Counted from the stretch's first letter, positions 14,952 through 24,559 are shown. The stretch: DNA of 64,000 nucleotides from Ruegeria haliotis (GCF_013377785.1 NZ_JABXWT010000010.1:1-64000); one strand, 5' to 3'. The notes: generated from the sequence alone by a model not told the origin. Program-made: numbers and translations.

Positions 14952-17279
14952 TCACGACGCATACAGATGCGCCTGAATATCCATGAAGGCTTGCCGGATC
15001 GTTGGAATTTCACCGAGCACCCGCTTCGCACCGTTGGTGCCGCCATACTTCACCTTCAAGAAGTCGCCAATCTTAGTCAATGCCAACTCATCAACCCCAT
15101 GGGTCTCATAGGCTGCAAGCACAGCTTCCAAGAATGCGCGCATTTCGCCTTCGAAATTGGCCAGCCCCTGATTTCTCGCGGCCTCAGCACGTTGTGACCT
15201 CAATTGCGGCTCTAGCGTGAACCGAACATAGGCCAGAACGTCGAAAACATCGCTGTTCGGCGCGTCGATCAGCCGTTTCATGTCTTCCAGACGCCCGGCA
15301 TCATATCCACGGTCAGCAAGCACTTTCAAAAACTGCACCCTCGTTTCTGGATTGCTCCAGATGCCACGCAACTCATCCTCACCATTCACCAAATCGCCAA
15401 GATCACCAAAAAGCTGATCCATGAACTCTTGACCGGAAATCAGTTTGCCATCGTGTGAATAGTAACTGGTTGTCGCGATGTATTTGATCTTGCGCTCTTT
15501 GCCATCGGCAAGCTTGACCACAATCTTCGCTTCAGGCTCCGGTCCGGTTTCAGGAGGTTCGCCTGTCCCTCCGCCGGTTATTGCAGGACGCTTGGGACCA
15601 GGCGCTTCAGGCGGCAACGGCTCCCCGTCCCACTCCGGATCGTTGAAATGCTCATAGGCTTTCACAAAATCATAGACCGTGAAAAAATCCTTTCCCTCAA
15701 AGGTCCGCGTTCCTCTACCAACGATTTGTTTAAACTCAATCATCGATTTAACAGGCCGCATCAAAACGATATTGCGCACATTTCGCGCATCCACACCCGT
15801 CGATAGCTTTTGCGACGTGGTCAGGATCGTCGGAATGCTGCGCTCGTTGTCCTGAAATTCGCGCAAATTCTGTTCACCTAGCGCCCCATCGTTCGCAGTC
15901 ACCCGCTCGCAATAATGTGGATCATCGATGTCTTTGATCTGGTTGATGTAGTCACGCACGGCGGCGGCGTGGTTTTGGGTCGCGCAGAACACCAAAGTTT
16001 TCTGGCGTGGATTGATCTGATCCATGAACTCGTGAATGCGGCTTTGCTCGCGTTCTGGGATCACAATCTTCGCGTTGATCTCATCCTCGGTATAGACGTG
16101 GTCGGGATCAATCTCGCCACTGACCACCTCATCTTCAGGATTATACACATAGGTATCAATCGTGCTGGCCATCTGGCGCACTTTGAACGGGGTCAGGAAA
16201 CCATCATCGATCCCGTCGCGCAGCGCGTAGGTATACACCGGCTCACCAAAATACGAATAGGTGTCGGCGTTGGTTTTGCGCTTTGGTGTCGCGGTCAGGC
16301 CAAGTTGCACAGCGGGTTCGAAATACTCCAAGATTCCACGCCACGTGCTTTCGTCCTTGGCCCCGCCCCTGTGACATTCATCAATGATGATAAAATCAAA
16401 GAAATCAGTCTCGTATTCGCGAAAGTTGAACTCAGCGTCACCCGATTTGTTTTCCGTCATAAAGGTCTGAAAGATTGTGAAGAACACCGACGCATTGCGC
16501 GGCATCTTGCCTTTTTTGCTGATCTCTTTCGGATTGATGCGGCTCAACGCATCCTGCTCAAAAGCCGAGAAGGAATTATATGCCTGATCTGCCAAAATGT
16601 TTCGATCCGCCAGAAACAGAATGCGCGGGCGGCGGGTGGGCTCCCCCGAAAGGCTCCAGCGTGATTGGAACAGCTTCCATGCAATCTGAAACGCGATGGA
16701 GGTCTTGCCGGTGCCGGTCGCCAGCGTCAACAGAATGCGCCGCTCCCCATCTGACATCGCCTCCAGCACCGCGTTGACCGCAGCGGCTTGATAGTAGCGC
16801 GGTTGCCACTTGCCGCCATCGGTCTCAAAGGGCACCTGCCCGAACCGATCACGCCACGCGTTGCCGGTGGGATAGCAGCGGTTCCATAACTCGGTCGGGC
16901 TTGGCACCGCGTCAACATCGCGCTCGACGCCCGTGTGGCGGTCGATCTCGTAATACCCAATGCCATTAGTGCAATAGGCGAAGCGCGCGTCGATCCGCGT
17001 GGCATAGTCAAGCGCCTGCCCCCGCCCCTCGGTGTAGGGCAGCGCGGCTTTCTTGGCTTCCATCACAGCCAGCACATGGCCATTCATGCGCAAGACATAG
17101 TCGGCTGGCTTAGGAGCGTTCAGTCCACCACCAGACATGATGCGACCGGGCCAGAGCATTTCTTCCCGACTAACGCGCGCGCCATCTACCTGATTGGGGC
17201 CAGACCAACCCTGCGCCGCAAGAGCAGGATCTATCCGGTCAGCGCGGGTATCTGCTTCGGTTTCTCCAGCGGTGGTCAT
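14952..17279 (-). CDS. hsdR: Type I restriction enzyme, R subunit
   Basis: The 775-residue motor and nuclease subunit of a type I restriction-modification complex. The N-terminal nuclease is seen as ADYVL followed by VMEAKK (PD-(D/E)xK core, about residues 58-77). Superfamily 2 translocase motifs follow: TLATGTGKTSIAFQ, DECHRG, GLTATPKRK and QIVGRGTRTFEG. A C-terminal domain interacts with HsdM. It is the last gene of the leftward hsd operon, and its first bases overlap (ATGA) the small basic gene upstream. Length matches the shorter EcoEI-like branch of HsdR. Confidence 0.95.
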   Translation of the reverse strand: MTTAGETEADTRADRIDPALAAQGWSGPNQVDGARVSREEMLWPGRIMSGGGLNAPKPADYVLRMNGHVLAVMEAKKAALPYTEGRGQALDYATRIDARFAYCTNGIGYYEIDRHTGVERDVDAVPSPTELWNRCYPTGNAWRDRFGQVPFETDGGKWQPRYYQAAAVNAVLEAMSDGERRILLTLATGTGKTSIAFQIAWKLFQSRWSLSGEPTRRPRILFLADRNILADQAYNSFSAFEQDALSRINPKEISKKGKMPRNASVFFTIFQTFMTENKSGDAEFNFREYETDFFDFIIIDECHRGGAKDESTWRGILEYFEPAVQLGLTATPKRKTNADTYSYFGEPVYTYALRDGIDDGFLTPFKVRQMASTIDTYVYNPEDEVVSGEIDPDHVYTEDEINAKIVIPEREQSRIHEFMDQINPRQKTLVFCATQNHAAAVRDYINQIKDIDDPHYCERVTANDGALGEQNLREFQDNERSIPTILTTSQKLSTGVDARNVRNIVLMRPVKSMIEFKQIVGRGTRTFEGKDFFTVYDFVKAYEHFNDPEWDGEPLPPEAPGPKRPAITGGGTGEPPETGPEPEAKIVVKLADGKERKIKYIATTSYYSHDGKLISGQEFMDQLFGDLGDLVNGEDELRGIWSNPETRVQFLKVLADRGYDAGRLEDMKRLIDAPNSDVFDVLAYVRFTLEPQLRSQRAEAARNQGLANFEGEMRAFLEAVLAAYETHGVDELALTKIGDFLKVKYGGTNGAKRVLGEIPTIRQAFMDIQAHLYAS

Positions 17280-17569
17280 TTCTTCGATCTATTCTTCTTT
17301 TTGGCTTGCCTTCTTTTTTTGGAAGGCTTCTTCCCCAACGATATTTCTGAAGGCTTCAGCCCACCCGCATCAAAGTCAGCCTGTGTTTTAGCAAGCCTTT
17401 CAGCGGCCAAGCGTATCCGGTATTGAAGCTGCGCCTCTTTTTGTTCAGGCGTCAGTTTCAGTCCCTTACTGGCTGGCTTCTTTTTCTTCGACTTCCCTTT
17501 GGGCTGGCTAAACCAGTCAGACCCAGGGTGAAGAATTGTGGAACCGCCGTTGTAGCCGCCTTTGCTCAT
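17276..17569 (-). CDS. Small Lys-rich protein within the hsd operon
   Basis: A 97-residue, very basic protein. Lys/Arg blocks (KGKSKKKKPASKG and KKPSKKRRQAKKKNRSKK) flank a helical middle (LTPEQKEAQLQYRIRLAAER). The start at 17569 has GGGAGGT upstream. Its stop overlaps the hsdR start by four bases, so it belongs to the operon. Composition suggests nucleic-acid binding; no family was recognised. Confidence 0.6.
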   Translation of the reverse strand: MSKGGYNGGSTILHPGSDWFSQPKGKSKKKKPASKGLKLTPEQKEAQLQYRIRLAAERLAKTQADFDAGGLKPSEISLGKKPSKKRRQAKKKNRSKK

Positions 17570-17615
17570 AGCACCTCCCAAAGGAACCAACTGGGACACA
17601 GAGCCAAGAACAACC

Positions 17616-17936
17616 TCATAGCTTCAGGCCGTGATTGTCTTCGAGATGCCGCAGCACTTCGTCCAGTGCCTTGATAATATGGAGCCTGTTTACACCAAAC
17701 GCATAGTAGCCGGTTGAAAGTTCTTTGGCGTCAGCCACAGAAGCCTTGCCGCGAGACTTTTTTGGCTCGTTTTCGCCATCTAGCACGGTGAGAGGATAGC
17801 GAATTGATCGCCCCTCCCCTTGGTAAATCCCATGCGCCCCATAGTTCTGAATCTTTGGATTGTAGCAATTGTTGCCAACCAAATACTCTAGGTCGGCCAG
17901 AAGCTTTACGCGCTTGGCATTTATGGGATTGGTCAT
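17616..17936 (-). CDS. Hypothetical protein between hsdS and the small basic gene
   Basis: A 106-residue soluble protein (MTNPINAKRVKLLADLEYLV...) with a basic central part and a helical C-terminus (RLHIIKALDEVLRHLEDNHG). It lies 38 bases after hsdS on the same strand. Function not recognised; perhaps an accessory or anti-restriction factor of this operon, which is inference from position. Confidence 0.6.
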   Translation of the reverse strand: MTNPINAKRVKLLADLEYLVGNNCYNPKIQNYGAHGIYQGEGRSIRYPLTVLDGENEPKKSRGKASVADAKELSTGYYAFGVNRLHIIKALDEVLRHLEDNHGLKL

Positions 17937-17974
17937 TCAAAATTCCTAAAATCAATCATGAGGCGAGCTTAGCC

Positions 17975-19207
17975 CTATGTCAGCTCCCCCGCAAAGGCCT
18001 TTTGCAAGAGCGATTGCCGCAGGTCCGCGATGTCTTGGAGTTTGGCTTGATAGTTGCTGACAAGGTTTTTTGAGTAGGCTTCTACCGACCGCGCATCCGT
18101 CGCAAGCTTCAGCTGGCTTTGGAGATCGGGAATACGATGCGTAAACTTGCGCTGAATGGTGATAGGCACTTGATTTCGTGTGGCTTGCCCCATCACGGAT
18201 TGGTACTGCCTCACAAATTCAGATCCACGCATTTCGAAGCACAAAAAATATGGATTAAGAAACTGAGGATCGCAGCGATAATGGGTAACGGAAGTTCCCA
18301 ACAATACACGCTCTTCGTCTGTCTCTAGAACAGCAACAGGTCCAACTGTGGCGTTGTGCGCAAAAATTACGTCGAGGTTGTGCGCCGTGCCTTTGACAAG
18401 GGTATCGGCCCGTTCAGCGGGCAAGTGCTTGGCAAGGCTTAAATCTATTTCACCATCGACAATGCAGTTTGCCGATGCATAAGGCACACCACTTTCAGTA
18501 AACTCAGCTTTCTTTGGGTAGTTGCTACCATGATTGCCATCCAAATGGCTCGTTATCCATCCGGCGTCAATCATCTCGGACAACGAGATTTCCGTCGCGT
18601 TCATTTCTTTCAGGCGGTCGGAGATATAACTCTCAAACAACTCCCGCGCGTTTTGGAGGTTGGTTTCGGCGTTCTCTTTGGCGCGGGTCAGCCCCTCGAA
18701 CGCCGCATCCAAAACCGCCACGATTTGTTTTTGTTCTTCGAGGGGGGGGATTGGGATTTCTATTGACCGGATTAGCGGCATGTTGAGGCCACGACGATCA
18801 TTGCCACTATCACCGGTCATCTTGCGGATTTCTTCATACCGACCATGAAGGTTCGCAAACAGAAACTCTGGCAGCAATTTCTCAGAATTGTTCGGCATAA
18901 TGCTTACAAGCGACTGGTTGCAAGTGGCCTTGGTTCTGAGCAGTGCCACAGCTCCCCGCGTTTTACCCTGCCCGTTCAGAGCAATCATGACAGAGTTTTT
19001 GGGAAGATAACGTGCGTTTGAGGTCGCTAACCCAAGTTCAGTTATGCGGCCTTCGCAATCGTGAATCTCTTTTTGGTGGATGTCGCCAGAAACCAACCAC
19101 TTGATTTTGCCTCCCTCAAAATAGCTACTTTCAGAACGTTTTGGCGTCCCACCTGTAGCGAGCGTGCAAACTTCACCAAGCGGCCTTACCTCCCACGCCG
19201 TCTTCAC
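17975..19207 (-). CDS. hsdS: Type I restriction-modification specificity subunit
   Basis: The 410-residue DNA-recognition subunit, with two target-recognition domains (about 1-150 and 205-360) separated by conserved helical regions. The first TRD starts WEVRPLGEVCTLATGGTPKR and is followed by PIPPLEEQKQIVAVLDAAFE. A second helical spacer (YSKNLVSNYQAKLQDIADLR) is near the end. Its start overlaps the hsdM stop by four bases. The first methionine fits a compact operon, and the recognised sequence cannot be predicted by eye. Confidence 0.95.
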   Translation of the reverse strand: MKTAWEVRPLGEVCTLATGGTPKRSESSYFEGGKIKWLVSGDIHQKEIHDCEGRITELGLATSNARYLPKNSVMIALNGQGKTRGAVALLRTKATCNQSLVSIMPNNSEKLLPEFLFANLHGRYEEIRKMTGDSGNDRRGLNMPLIRSIEIPIPPLEEQKQIVAVLDAAFEGLTRAKENAETNLQNARELFESYISDRLKEMNATEISLSEMIDAGWITSHLDGNHGSNYPKKAEFTESGVPYASANCIVDGEIDLSLAKHLPAERADTLVKGTAHNLDVIFAHNATVGPVAVLETDEERVLLGTSVTHYRCDPQFLNPYFLCFEMRGSEFVRQYQSVMGQATRNQVPITIQRKFTHRIPDLQSQLKLATDARSVEAYSKNLVSNYQAKLQDIADLRQSLLQKAFAGELT

Positions 19208-20646
19208 AGCATACCCCTGATCTGCGCCAGTATCTCTACTGTCTCAGCATCCCTCGCCAACATGTCGTCGATAATCTCAGCGGGCGCTCGCAGGGGGGCT
19301 TCTTCGGGGGCAAAGGGGTTTTTAACCGACATATCCATAGTGTCTTCGTCAATGTCGTCGCGCGCAACGCTCCAGCTTTTGGCACTATCGCTGCGCGTCT
19401 TTTGCAGCGCCACAAACTCGGCCAGTTCATCATCCCGCAGGGGGGATGATTTGCCCAACGACCGTTCCGGATCAAGCGCGTAGTACCATGTGGACCGCGT
19501 CTTGCGGCCCTTTTCAAAGAACAGCACCACGGTTTTCACTCCTGCGCCCTGAAACACTTTGGCAGGGCAATCCAGCACCGTGTGCAGATTACAGGATTCC
19601 AGCAATTCACGACGCAACGCGGCGGCGTCGCCATTGCTGAGAAACGTGTTCTTGATCACCACAGCCGCCCGCCCGCCTGCCTTTAGCTTGCGAATGAAAT
19701 GCTGCATGAACAGATAGGCCATCTCGCCCGATTTGATCGGAAAGTTCTGCTGCACCTCGGCCCGCTCGCCCGATCCAAACGGCGGATTGGCAAGGATCAC
19801 GTCGTGACGGTCCTTCTCCTGAATATCCATGACGTTTTCATTGAGCGTATTGGTGCGCCGGATATTGGGGGCGGTGATGCCATGCAGAATCATATTCATG
19901 ATGGCGATGATATAGGCGAGTGATTTCTTTTCCTGACCATAGAAAGTTTTGGTCTGGAGCGTGTTGAAATCAGTGGCGGAGATGTCAGGTGTCAGCAGTT
20001 GTTCATAGGCTTCGCACAAGAACCCCGCAGAGCCGCAGGCCCCGTCGTAGATGGTTTCGCCGATCTTGGGGTCCGTGACTTTGATCATCGCGCGGATCAG
20101 CGGACGCGGTGTGTAGTATTCCCCACCATTGCGCCCGGCATTGCCCATACGCTTGATGCGACTCTCATAGAGGTCAGATAGCTCGTGCTTGGCCTCTTGG
20201 GTGCCAAATTCCAACCCGTCCACGATGTCCAACACGTCGCGCAGAGAATAGCCGGATCGGAATTTGTTGGTAAGTTCTGAGAAGATCTCGCCGATCTTAT
20301 ATTCGATAGTGTCCGGGCTGGTCGCGTTCTCACGATATTTCTTTAGTGTCGGGAACAGTTCGGCGTTCACAAAGGCAATCAGGTCTTCGCCGGTAAGCAC
20401 GTCTTTGCGATCCGTGCCATCGTCATTTTTGCCCGACGCCCATGTTTTCCAGCGCATCTCGGTTGGCAACGTCGGCGCATACTCCCTGCCCTCCAGCTCG
20501 GCTTCGTCCTGACGCTCTTGCTCTATGTCATCGAGGTATTTCAGGAACAAAATCCATGAGGTCTGTTCTGCGTAGTCCAGCTCAGACGCCAGCCCATCTT
20601 CGTTGCGGAGTTCTTTGTCGATGCTGTTGAAGGCGTTTTCAAACAC
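19204..20646 (-). CDS. hsdM: Type I restriction-modification methyltransferase subunit
   Basis: A 480-residue N6-adenine DNA methyltransferase. The N-terminal helical domain (FNSIDKELRNEDGLASELDY) is followed by the S-adenosylmethionine motif DGACGSAGFLCEAYE (about 203-217) and the catalytic motif NPPFGSGERAEV (about 286-297). It acts with HsdS, and with HsdR for cleavage. It is the first hsd gene of the operon and lies 58 bases after a tyrosine recombinase gene on the same strand. Confidence 0.96.
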   Translation of the reverse strand: MFENAFNSIDKELRNEDGLASELDYAEQTSWILFLKYLDDIEQERQDEAELEGREYAPTLPTEMRWKTWASGKNDDGTDRKDVLTGEDLIAFVNAELFPTLKKYRENATSPDTIEYKIGEIFSELTNKFRSGYSLRDVLDIVDGLEFGTQEAKHELSDLYESRIKRMGNAGRNGGEYYTPRPLIRAMIKVTDPKIGETIYDGACGSAGFLCEAYEQLLTPDISATDFNTLQTKTFYGQEKKSLAYIIAIMNMILHGITAPNIRRTNTLNENVMDIQEKDRHDVILANPPFGSGERAEVQQNFPIKSGEMAYLFMQHFIRKLKAGGRAAVVIKNTFLSNGDAAALRRELLESCNLHTVLDCPAKVFQGAGVKTVVLFFEKGRKTRSTWYYALDPERSLGKSSPLRDDELAEFVALQKTRSDSAKSWSVARDDIDEDTMDMSVKNPFAPEEAPLRAPAEIIDDMLARDAETVEILAQIRGML

Positions 20647-20704
20647 GGTTGGTTCCTTGATTTTTCGCCAAGTTATGCCGGGGCGGCGCAGGAAACAACG
20701 CCTC

Positions 20705-21727
20705 TCAGCCGCTTCTTGCCGTCTTAATCAGCTCAGCCTGACGTTCAATACCAACCGGGCAATAGGCACTTATGGTTGTGACAATATTGGAATGGCCGAT
20801 ATTCTGGGAAAAGGCCTTAAAGGCTTCGCGGGTTTGGTAACGCGAGTCAGCCCATTTCACCAAAGTTTTGCGAAACGCATGGGGCGTGAAAGGCGGCAGA
20901 TCGGCCCGCACAAAAGCTTCTTTGATCGCCGTGCGGATAGCATTGGCATTTTTGTAGGTTTCGCGCTTTAGGCCGACCACTTTGAATTCGCCGTCAACCG
21001 GCTTGATCTCCGCAGGTGGAAACAGCGGATCGTCTGGCCCAAACAGCTTTACCTGTTTTAGATAGTTCACCCACTGATCAAAACAGGCCTGATACGCGGC
21101 ATCGACCGGCAAGAAGTATGTCGTGAAGGTCTTGGCATTTTTTGTCCTGACCTCGCGCGCATCCTGATACACGCACCCATCGAACATGTTGATGTGTTTG
21201 AGCCGCAAAGAGGCAACCGCCCCATCGCGCGCGCCAGTGAGCATCAGAAACGCAAACAGAGCTTTGTTGCGCAGGTCAACGTCCGTGGTTTCCGGCATAT
21301 AGTTGAAGGCGTGACGGGCCATCTCCATGGAGGGATATGGCGTTTCTCGCGTGGCCCTCGCCACCCGTTGGCCTTTTGCATCCATGTTGAAGTAATCCGC
21401 ATCGGAATGCCGGATACGGCTCTTGTAGCCGGGCTGATCAGCCAGCCAAAAGATGAACGCCTTGTTTGCTGCCAGTACCGAGGCAATTGTCGATTTTGAA
21501 AAGGGCTTGCCGGTTGCCTTGCTGATTTCAGCATTGATACGGTCGTGAAACTTGATCGCCTGCTCGATGTGAAACCGTTTGAAGTTCGCGTAGTTGGTGC
21601 TGGCTTCAAACCGCAATACACCCTCCGCCGCTTTGAGAACAGTTCCCGCGTCCTTCCGCTTTGCGGTCTTAAGATATTGCAAGTAACGGCGTTTGATCCG
21701 CTCATTTTCCTCGTTGAATTTCCTCAT
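20705..21727 (-). CDS. Tyrosine recombinase/integrase linked to the hsd operon
   Basis: A 340-residue phage-integrase-family protein. It has an N-terminal SAM-like core-binding domain (residues 1-115), then a catalytic domain with Arg in TGARDGAVASLR, HAFRKTL (H-x-x-R), GHSNIVTTISAY and the C-terminal Tyr nucleophile in that last block. It differs from the P4-type integrase at the island's right end, so the element carries two recombinases. Placement directly upstream of hsdM invites a role in island mobility or in shuffling hsdS, but only one hsdS copy is visible here. Confidence 0.88.
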   Translation of the reverse strand: MRKFNEENERIKRRYLQYLKTAKRKDAGTVLKAAEGVLRFEASTNYANFKRFHIEQAIKFHDRINAEISKATGKPFSKSTIASVLAANKAFIFWLADQPGYKSRIRHSDADYFNMDAKGQRVARATRETPYPSMEMARHAFNYMPETTDVDLRNKALFAFLMLTGARDGAVASLRLKHINMFDGCVYQDAREVRTKNAKTFTTYFLPVDAAYQACFDQWVNYLKQVKLFGPDDPLFPPAEIKPVDGEFKVVGLKRETYKNANAIRTAIKEAFVRADLPPFTPHAFRKTLVKWADSRYQTREAFKAFSQNIGHSNIVTTISAYCPVGIERQAELIKTARSG

Positions 21728-21779
21728 GGGGTTCCTCCTTAGAGATTGTGAAAGTTTAAGGGAGTGGAAGCGGTGTCAC

Positions 21780-22205
21780 TTAGGGTTCGCTGTCTGCCTT
21801 GTTTGACAACTGGAACCGGTGAGCGAATTCCCCAAGCCGCGACTTGGAAATCATGCGGGTGCAAGTGCCGCCGCATTTGGTGCAAACTCCCTTGAGGAGG
21901 ACCGTTCGATTTTTCATCGGCCAAACTGTTGCGGTCATCCCGACAGGCTGGCGGGCACCTCCACAACCCGGACAAAAGAAATCACTCGGCCTAAGTGGAC
22001 GCTTGGCGGCCTTGTACTTTGCCCGAAGGTAGAAACGGATTGCCTCACCAGAAATCAGGTAAGGCTTGCGAGAACTCATCACTGGGAGGCCGTCTTTGAT
22101 CCAACTGCGAATTGTTGCGGGCGTTTTGCCCAAAGCCGCCGCAGCCTCTTTGATGTCGTATGTAAGGACTGCCTTAACCGCCATTGGGTTGGCGCGCTTA
22201 CCCAT
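21780..22205 (-). CDS. HTH and Zn-ribbon protein, probable element regulator
   Basis: About 141 residues. The N-terminal half has a MerR/excisionase-like helix-turn-helix (IKEAAAALGKTPATIRSWIK, then DGLPVM and GEAIRFYL). The C-terminal half has CPGC and CTKCGGTC cysteine pairs, a likely zinc ribbon. Its start (22205, or 22184 at a later ATG) overlaps the stop of the AlpA-like gene, so the two are coupled. A role in controlling excision or transcription of the island is inferred. Confidence 0.7.
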   Translation of the reverse strand: MGKRANPMAVKAVLTYDIKEAAAALGKTPATIRSWIKDGLPVMSSRKPYLISGEAIRFYLRAKYKAAKRPLRPSDFFCPGCGGARQPVGMTATVWPMKNRTVLLKGVCTKCGGTCTRMISKSRLGEFAHRFQLSNKADSEP

Positions 22206-22407
22206 CCTCCCGATCCTCAAAGAGCGCTCGAATGTGCTCAACCTTCCAAACTGTCGTACGCGGTCCAAGCTTTTGCGGCTGCGGAAAACGTCCGTCTTTG
22301 ACGCCTTGCCACCACGTCGATTTGGAAACAGGGATCGGGCCAGACGGTGCCAGGATTTGGGAGAGGCGGACAAACCCCGTGAGGGGGAAGTTACCAATAT
22401 CAGACAT
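22198..22407 (-). CDS. AlpA-family DNA-binding regulator/excisionase
   Basis: A 69-residue winged-helix protein with the AlpA pattern VRLSQILAP, PVSKSTWWQGVKDGRFPQP and RTTVWKVEHIRALFE. AlpA proteins from P4-like elements activate integrase expression or act as recombination directionality factors. It overlaps the next gene by eight bases. Confidence 0.82.
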   Translation of the reverse strand: MSDIGNFPLTGFVRLSQILAPSGPIPVSKSTWWQGVKDGRFPQPQKLGPRTTVWKVEHIRALFEDREDG

Positions 22408-22496
22408 TGTTTCATCTCGTTTGTTGAAGATGTAACAGGTCTATCTTGGTCAGGAATGGAACTGGCCGAACTAGGTTTGGTTGAAACCGAATTAGG

Positions 22497-23333
22497 TTAT
22501 TTTCCGGCGTTCTGATCCAACAGCTCTGAAGCTTCCTTCAGTTTTTGGCGGATAGTGTCGTCACTAACAGGCAGGCCGAGGCGGTCCAAAATTCCTTCTA
22601 GATCCTTTGGGAACGGGCTTTTTAAAGCTGAACTGTCAAACCCATAGCCATCCACAGCCATGGCGATCAGCATTTTGTACAGCGTGTGGCGTTCTCGGCT
22701 GGCAACCACTTTTTCTTCATTGTTTTGAAGCGTGCTCTCAAAGCTCTCAATTTCTTGCTTTGTGAAACCCAGCTCCGTGAAGGCTGGCCAATCCACGGAA
22801 GGAAAGTATCCACGCACGTCATGAAATTTCACCCGTTCCTCTGGGTACATATTCTTTAAATATGACCCGCCAAAAGCCTCCAGAACTTGAAACACACGAC
22901 CATTGTCGTCTTCTACAAAGAAACCGTCTAGGGAAGTCAGCTCTCCCCCGGTATTAGTCAAACGCGCGCGAAGGTAATCCTCCAATGCACCACAAAGGTC
23001 CAACCTTAAGCGATGCGGACCGTCCAAAACGGAAACGCTCGTTCGACTTTCTAGTGGGAAAAAATTGGAAAACTTAATCTCCACGGCGTCCTTACCCTCC
23101 ACCGCTAGTCCAAAAAGTTCTTTATCCTCATCGGGCGATACCCAAATCGAGCGGATTTGAAATTCAACTTCTTGGGCAGAAACGTATCGCATGAACCAAT
23201 GAAGGCATATATGGCCATCAAGAGCGAGCTCCAAAATCTCAGCTGAATTCACATCTTCTCCAAGCGTCAGAGAAAGTCTGCTCGCTGCATCCTCAATGGA
23301 ATACCACTGTTTAAGTTTATAGATTTTTTTCAA
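22497..23333 (-). CDS. Integrative-element hypothetical protein
   Basis: A 278-residue soluble protein. The N-terminus has a short Y-S-I-E-D-A-A pattern (KLKQWYSIEDAASRLSLTLG) also seen in cargo proteins beside P4-type integrases. The C-terminal 60 residues (AMAVDGYGFDSSALKSPFPK, then SDDTIRQKLKEASELL) match a conserved C-terminal module I recall from such element-encoded proteins. No catalytic motif was found. It ends nine bases upstream of the integrase stop region on the same strand. Confidence 0.7.
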   Translation of the reverse strand: MKKIYKLKQWYSIEDAASRLSLTLGEDVNSAEILELALDGHICLHWFMRYVSAQEVEFQIRSIWVSPDEDKELFGLAVEGKDAVEIKFSNFFPLESRTSVSVLDGPHRLRLDLCGALEDYLRARLTNTGGELTSLDGFFVEDDNGRVFQVLEAFGGSYLKNMYPEERVKFHDVRGYFPSVDWPAFTELGFTKQEIESFESTLQNNEEKVVASRERHTLYKMLIAMAVDGYGFDSSALKSPFPKDLEGILDRLGLPVSDDTIRQKLKEASELLDQNAGK

Positions 23334-23341
23334 ATCAATGC

Positions 23342-24529
23342 TCAGGTTGGTCTGATACTATCCAACATCGTCGCCCACCAATCCGCAAGTCTTACACGAT
23401 CATCCCAGTATTCCCCACGATTGTAGGCCTTGCGCACTTCATTGCGCTCGACATGCGCAAGCGCCGCTTCAATTGCGTCAGGGTTCCATTGCCCGCTTTC
23501 ATTCGCCAGCGTAGAAAAACTCGCGCGAAACCCATGAGCAGTCATTTCGTCGCCAGAATACCCCATGCGACGCAAGGCAGCGTTCAATGTATTATCCGAC
23601 ATCGGGCGATGCCAGGACCGCAGCGAAGGGAAAAGAAATTCTGCCTCGCCTGAAATCTCACGCAAATCCTTCAAGAGTTCAACGGCTTGGTTTGGCAAGG
23701 GCACAATGTGGTCGCGGCGCATCTTCATTTTTGCGGCAGGGATTGACCAAACCTTTTTCTCGAAATCGATCTCCTGCCATTTTGCTTGTCGGATCTCACC
23801 CGGCCTTTGGGCCAACATTGCCAGCAATTGCAGAGCAATTCGGGTGGTTGTTTGCCCGTCGAAGCCATCGATAGCGGTCATGAGCGCTCCAAGCTTAACT
23901 GGATCAGTGATTGCGGCGCGGTGTTTCCGGTTCGGACGTATCAGCGCATCTTTAAGCGCATAGGTGGGATCTGTTTCGGCTAACCCGCTCGCAACGGCAA
24001 AACGAAATACGGAACCAATCCGTGCGCGCAGCCGGTGAGCGGTCTCGTAGTTCCCCCTGGCTTCGACTTTGCGCAGGCACGTCAGGATCATCGGCGCGGT
24101 GATTTCGGTAATGGGCTTACATCCAAAGTCCGAATTCGCGAGCTTCAAATGATAAATCGTTTTGTCGAGAGTGGCTTTGGTTTTGCCCTCTTTGCGTTGT
24201 TTGTCCAGAAAAGCATCGCCGATCTTGGCGAACGTGTGGCTCTGTGCCTCTCGGGTTTCGCGCTTGGCTTCCTGCTTAGCTTCGGATGGATCTATGCCTT
24301 GAGCAATTTTCACTCGGGCTTCTTCTTTGAGCATTCGCGCCTGTGCCAAAGAGATGGCAGGATATGCACCCAGCGACAGTTTCTTCTCTTTGCCATGCAA
24401 CCGATACTTCACGTTCCAAAGCTTAGAGCCGGACGGAGACACAAGCAGGTAAAGCCCTTCAAAGTCGGAAACCTTATAGGGTTTGCCACTTGGTTTGAGA
24501 TTTCGAATCTGAACGTCACTGAGCGGCAT
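23342..24529 (-). CDS. int: P4-type site-specific integrase (DUF4102 N-terminus)
   Basis: A 395-residue tyrosine recombinase of the P4 family, which integrates at tRNA 3' ends. The N-terminal arm-binding DUF4102 domain reads LSDVQIRNLKPSGKPYKVSD and LGAYPAISLAQAR. Catalytic residues are Arg in LAQRPGEIRQAKW, HGFRASFSTLANE, AHVERNEVRKAYNR and the Tyr within that block. The start at 24529 was preferred because the upstream extension to 24625 would cover an arm-type repeat (24560-24584). It lies 165 bases from the tRNA-Thr gene, whose 3' end faces it. Confidence 0.94.
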   Translation of the reverse strand: MPLSDVQIRNLKPSGKPYKVSDFEGLYLLVSPSGSKLWNVKYRLHGKEKKLSLGAYPAISLAQARMLKEEARVKIAQGIDPSEAKQEAKRETREAQSHTFAKIGDAFLDKQRKEGKTKATLDKTIYHLKLANSDFGCKPITEITAPMILTCLRKVEARGNYETAHRLRARIGSVFRFAVASGLAETDPTYALKDALIRPNRKHRAAITDPVKLGALMTAIDGFDGQTTTRIALQLLAMLAQRPGEIRQAKWQEIDFEKKVWSIPAAKMKMRRDHIVPLPNQAVELLKDLREISGEAEFLFPSLRSWHRPMSDNTLNAALRRMGYSGDEMTAHGFRASFSTLANESGQWNPDAIEAALAHVERNEVRKAYNRGEYWDDRVRLADWWATMLDSIRPT

Positions 24530-24559
24530 CTGGGGGCCTCGCCTTTTCACCGAAGTTGC

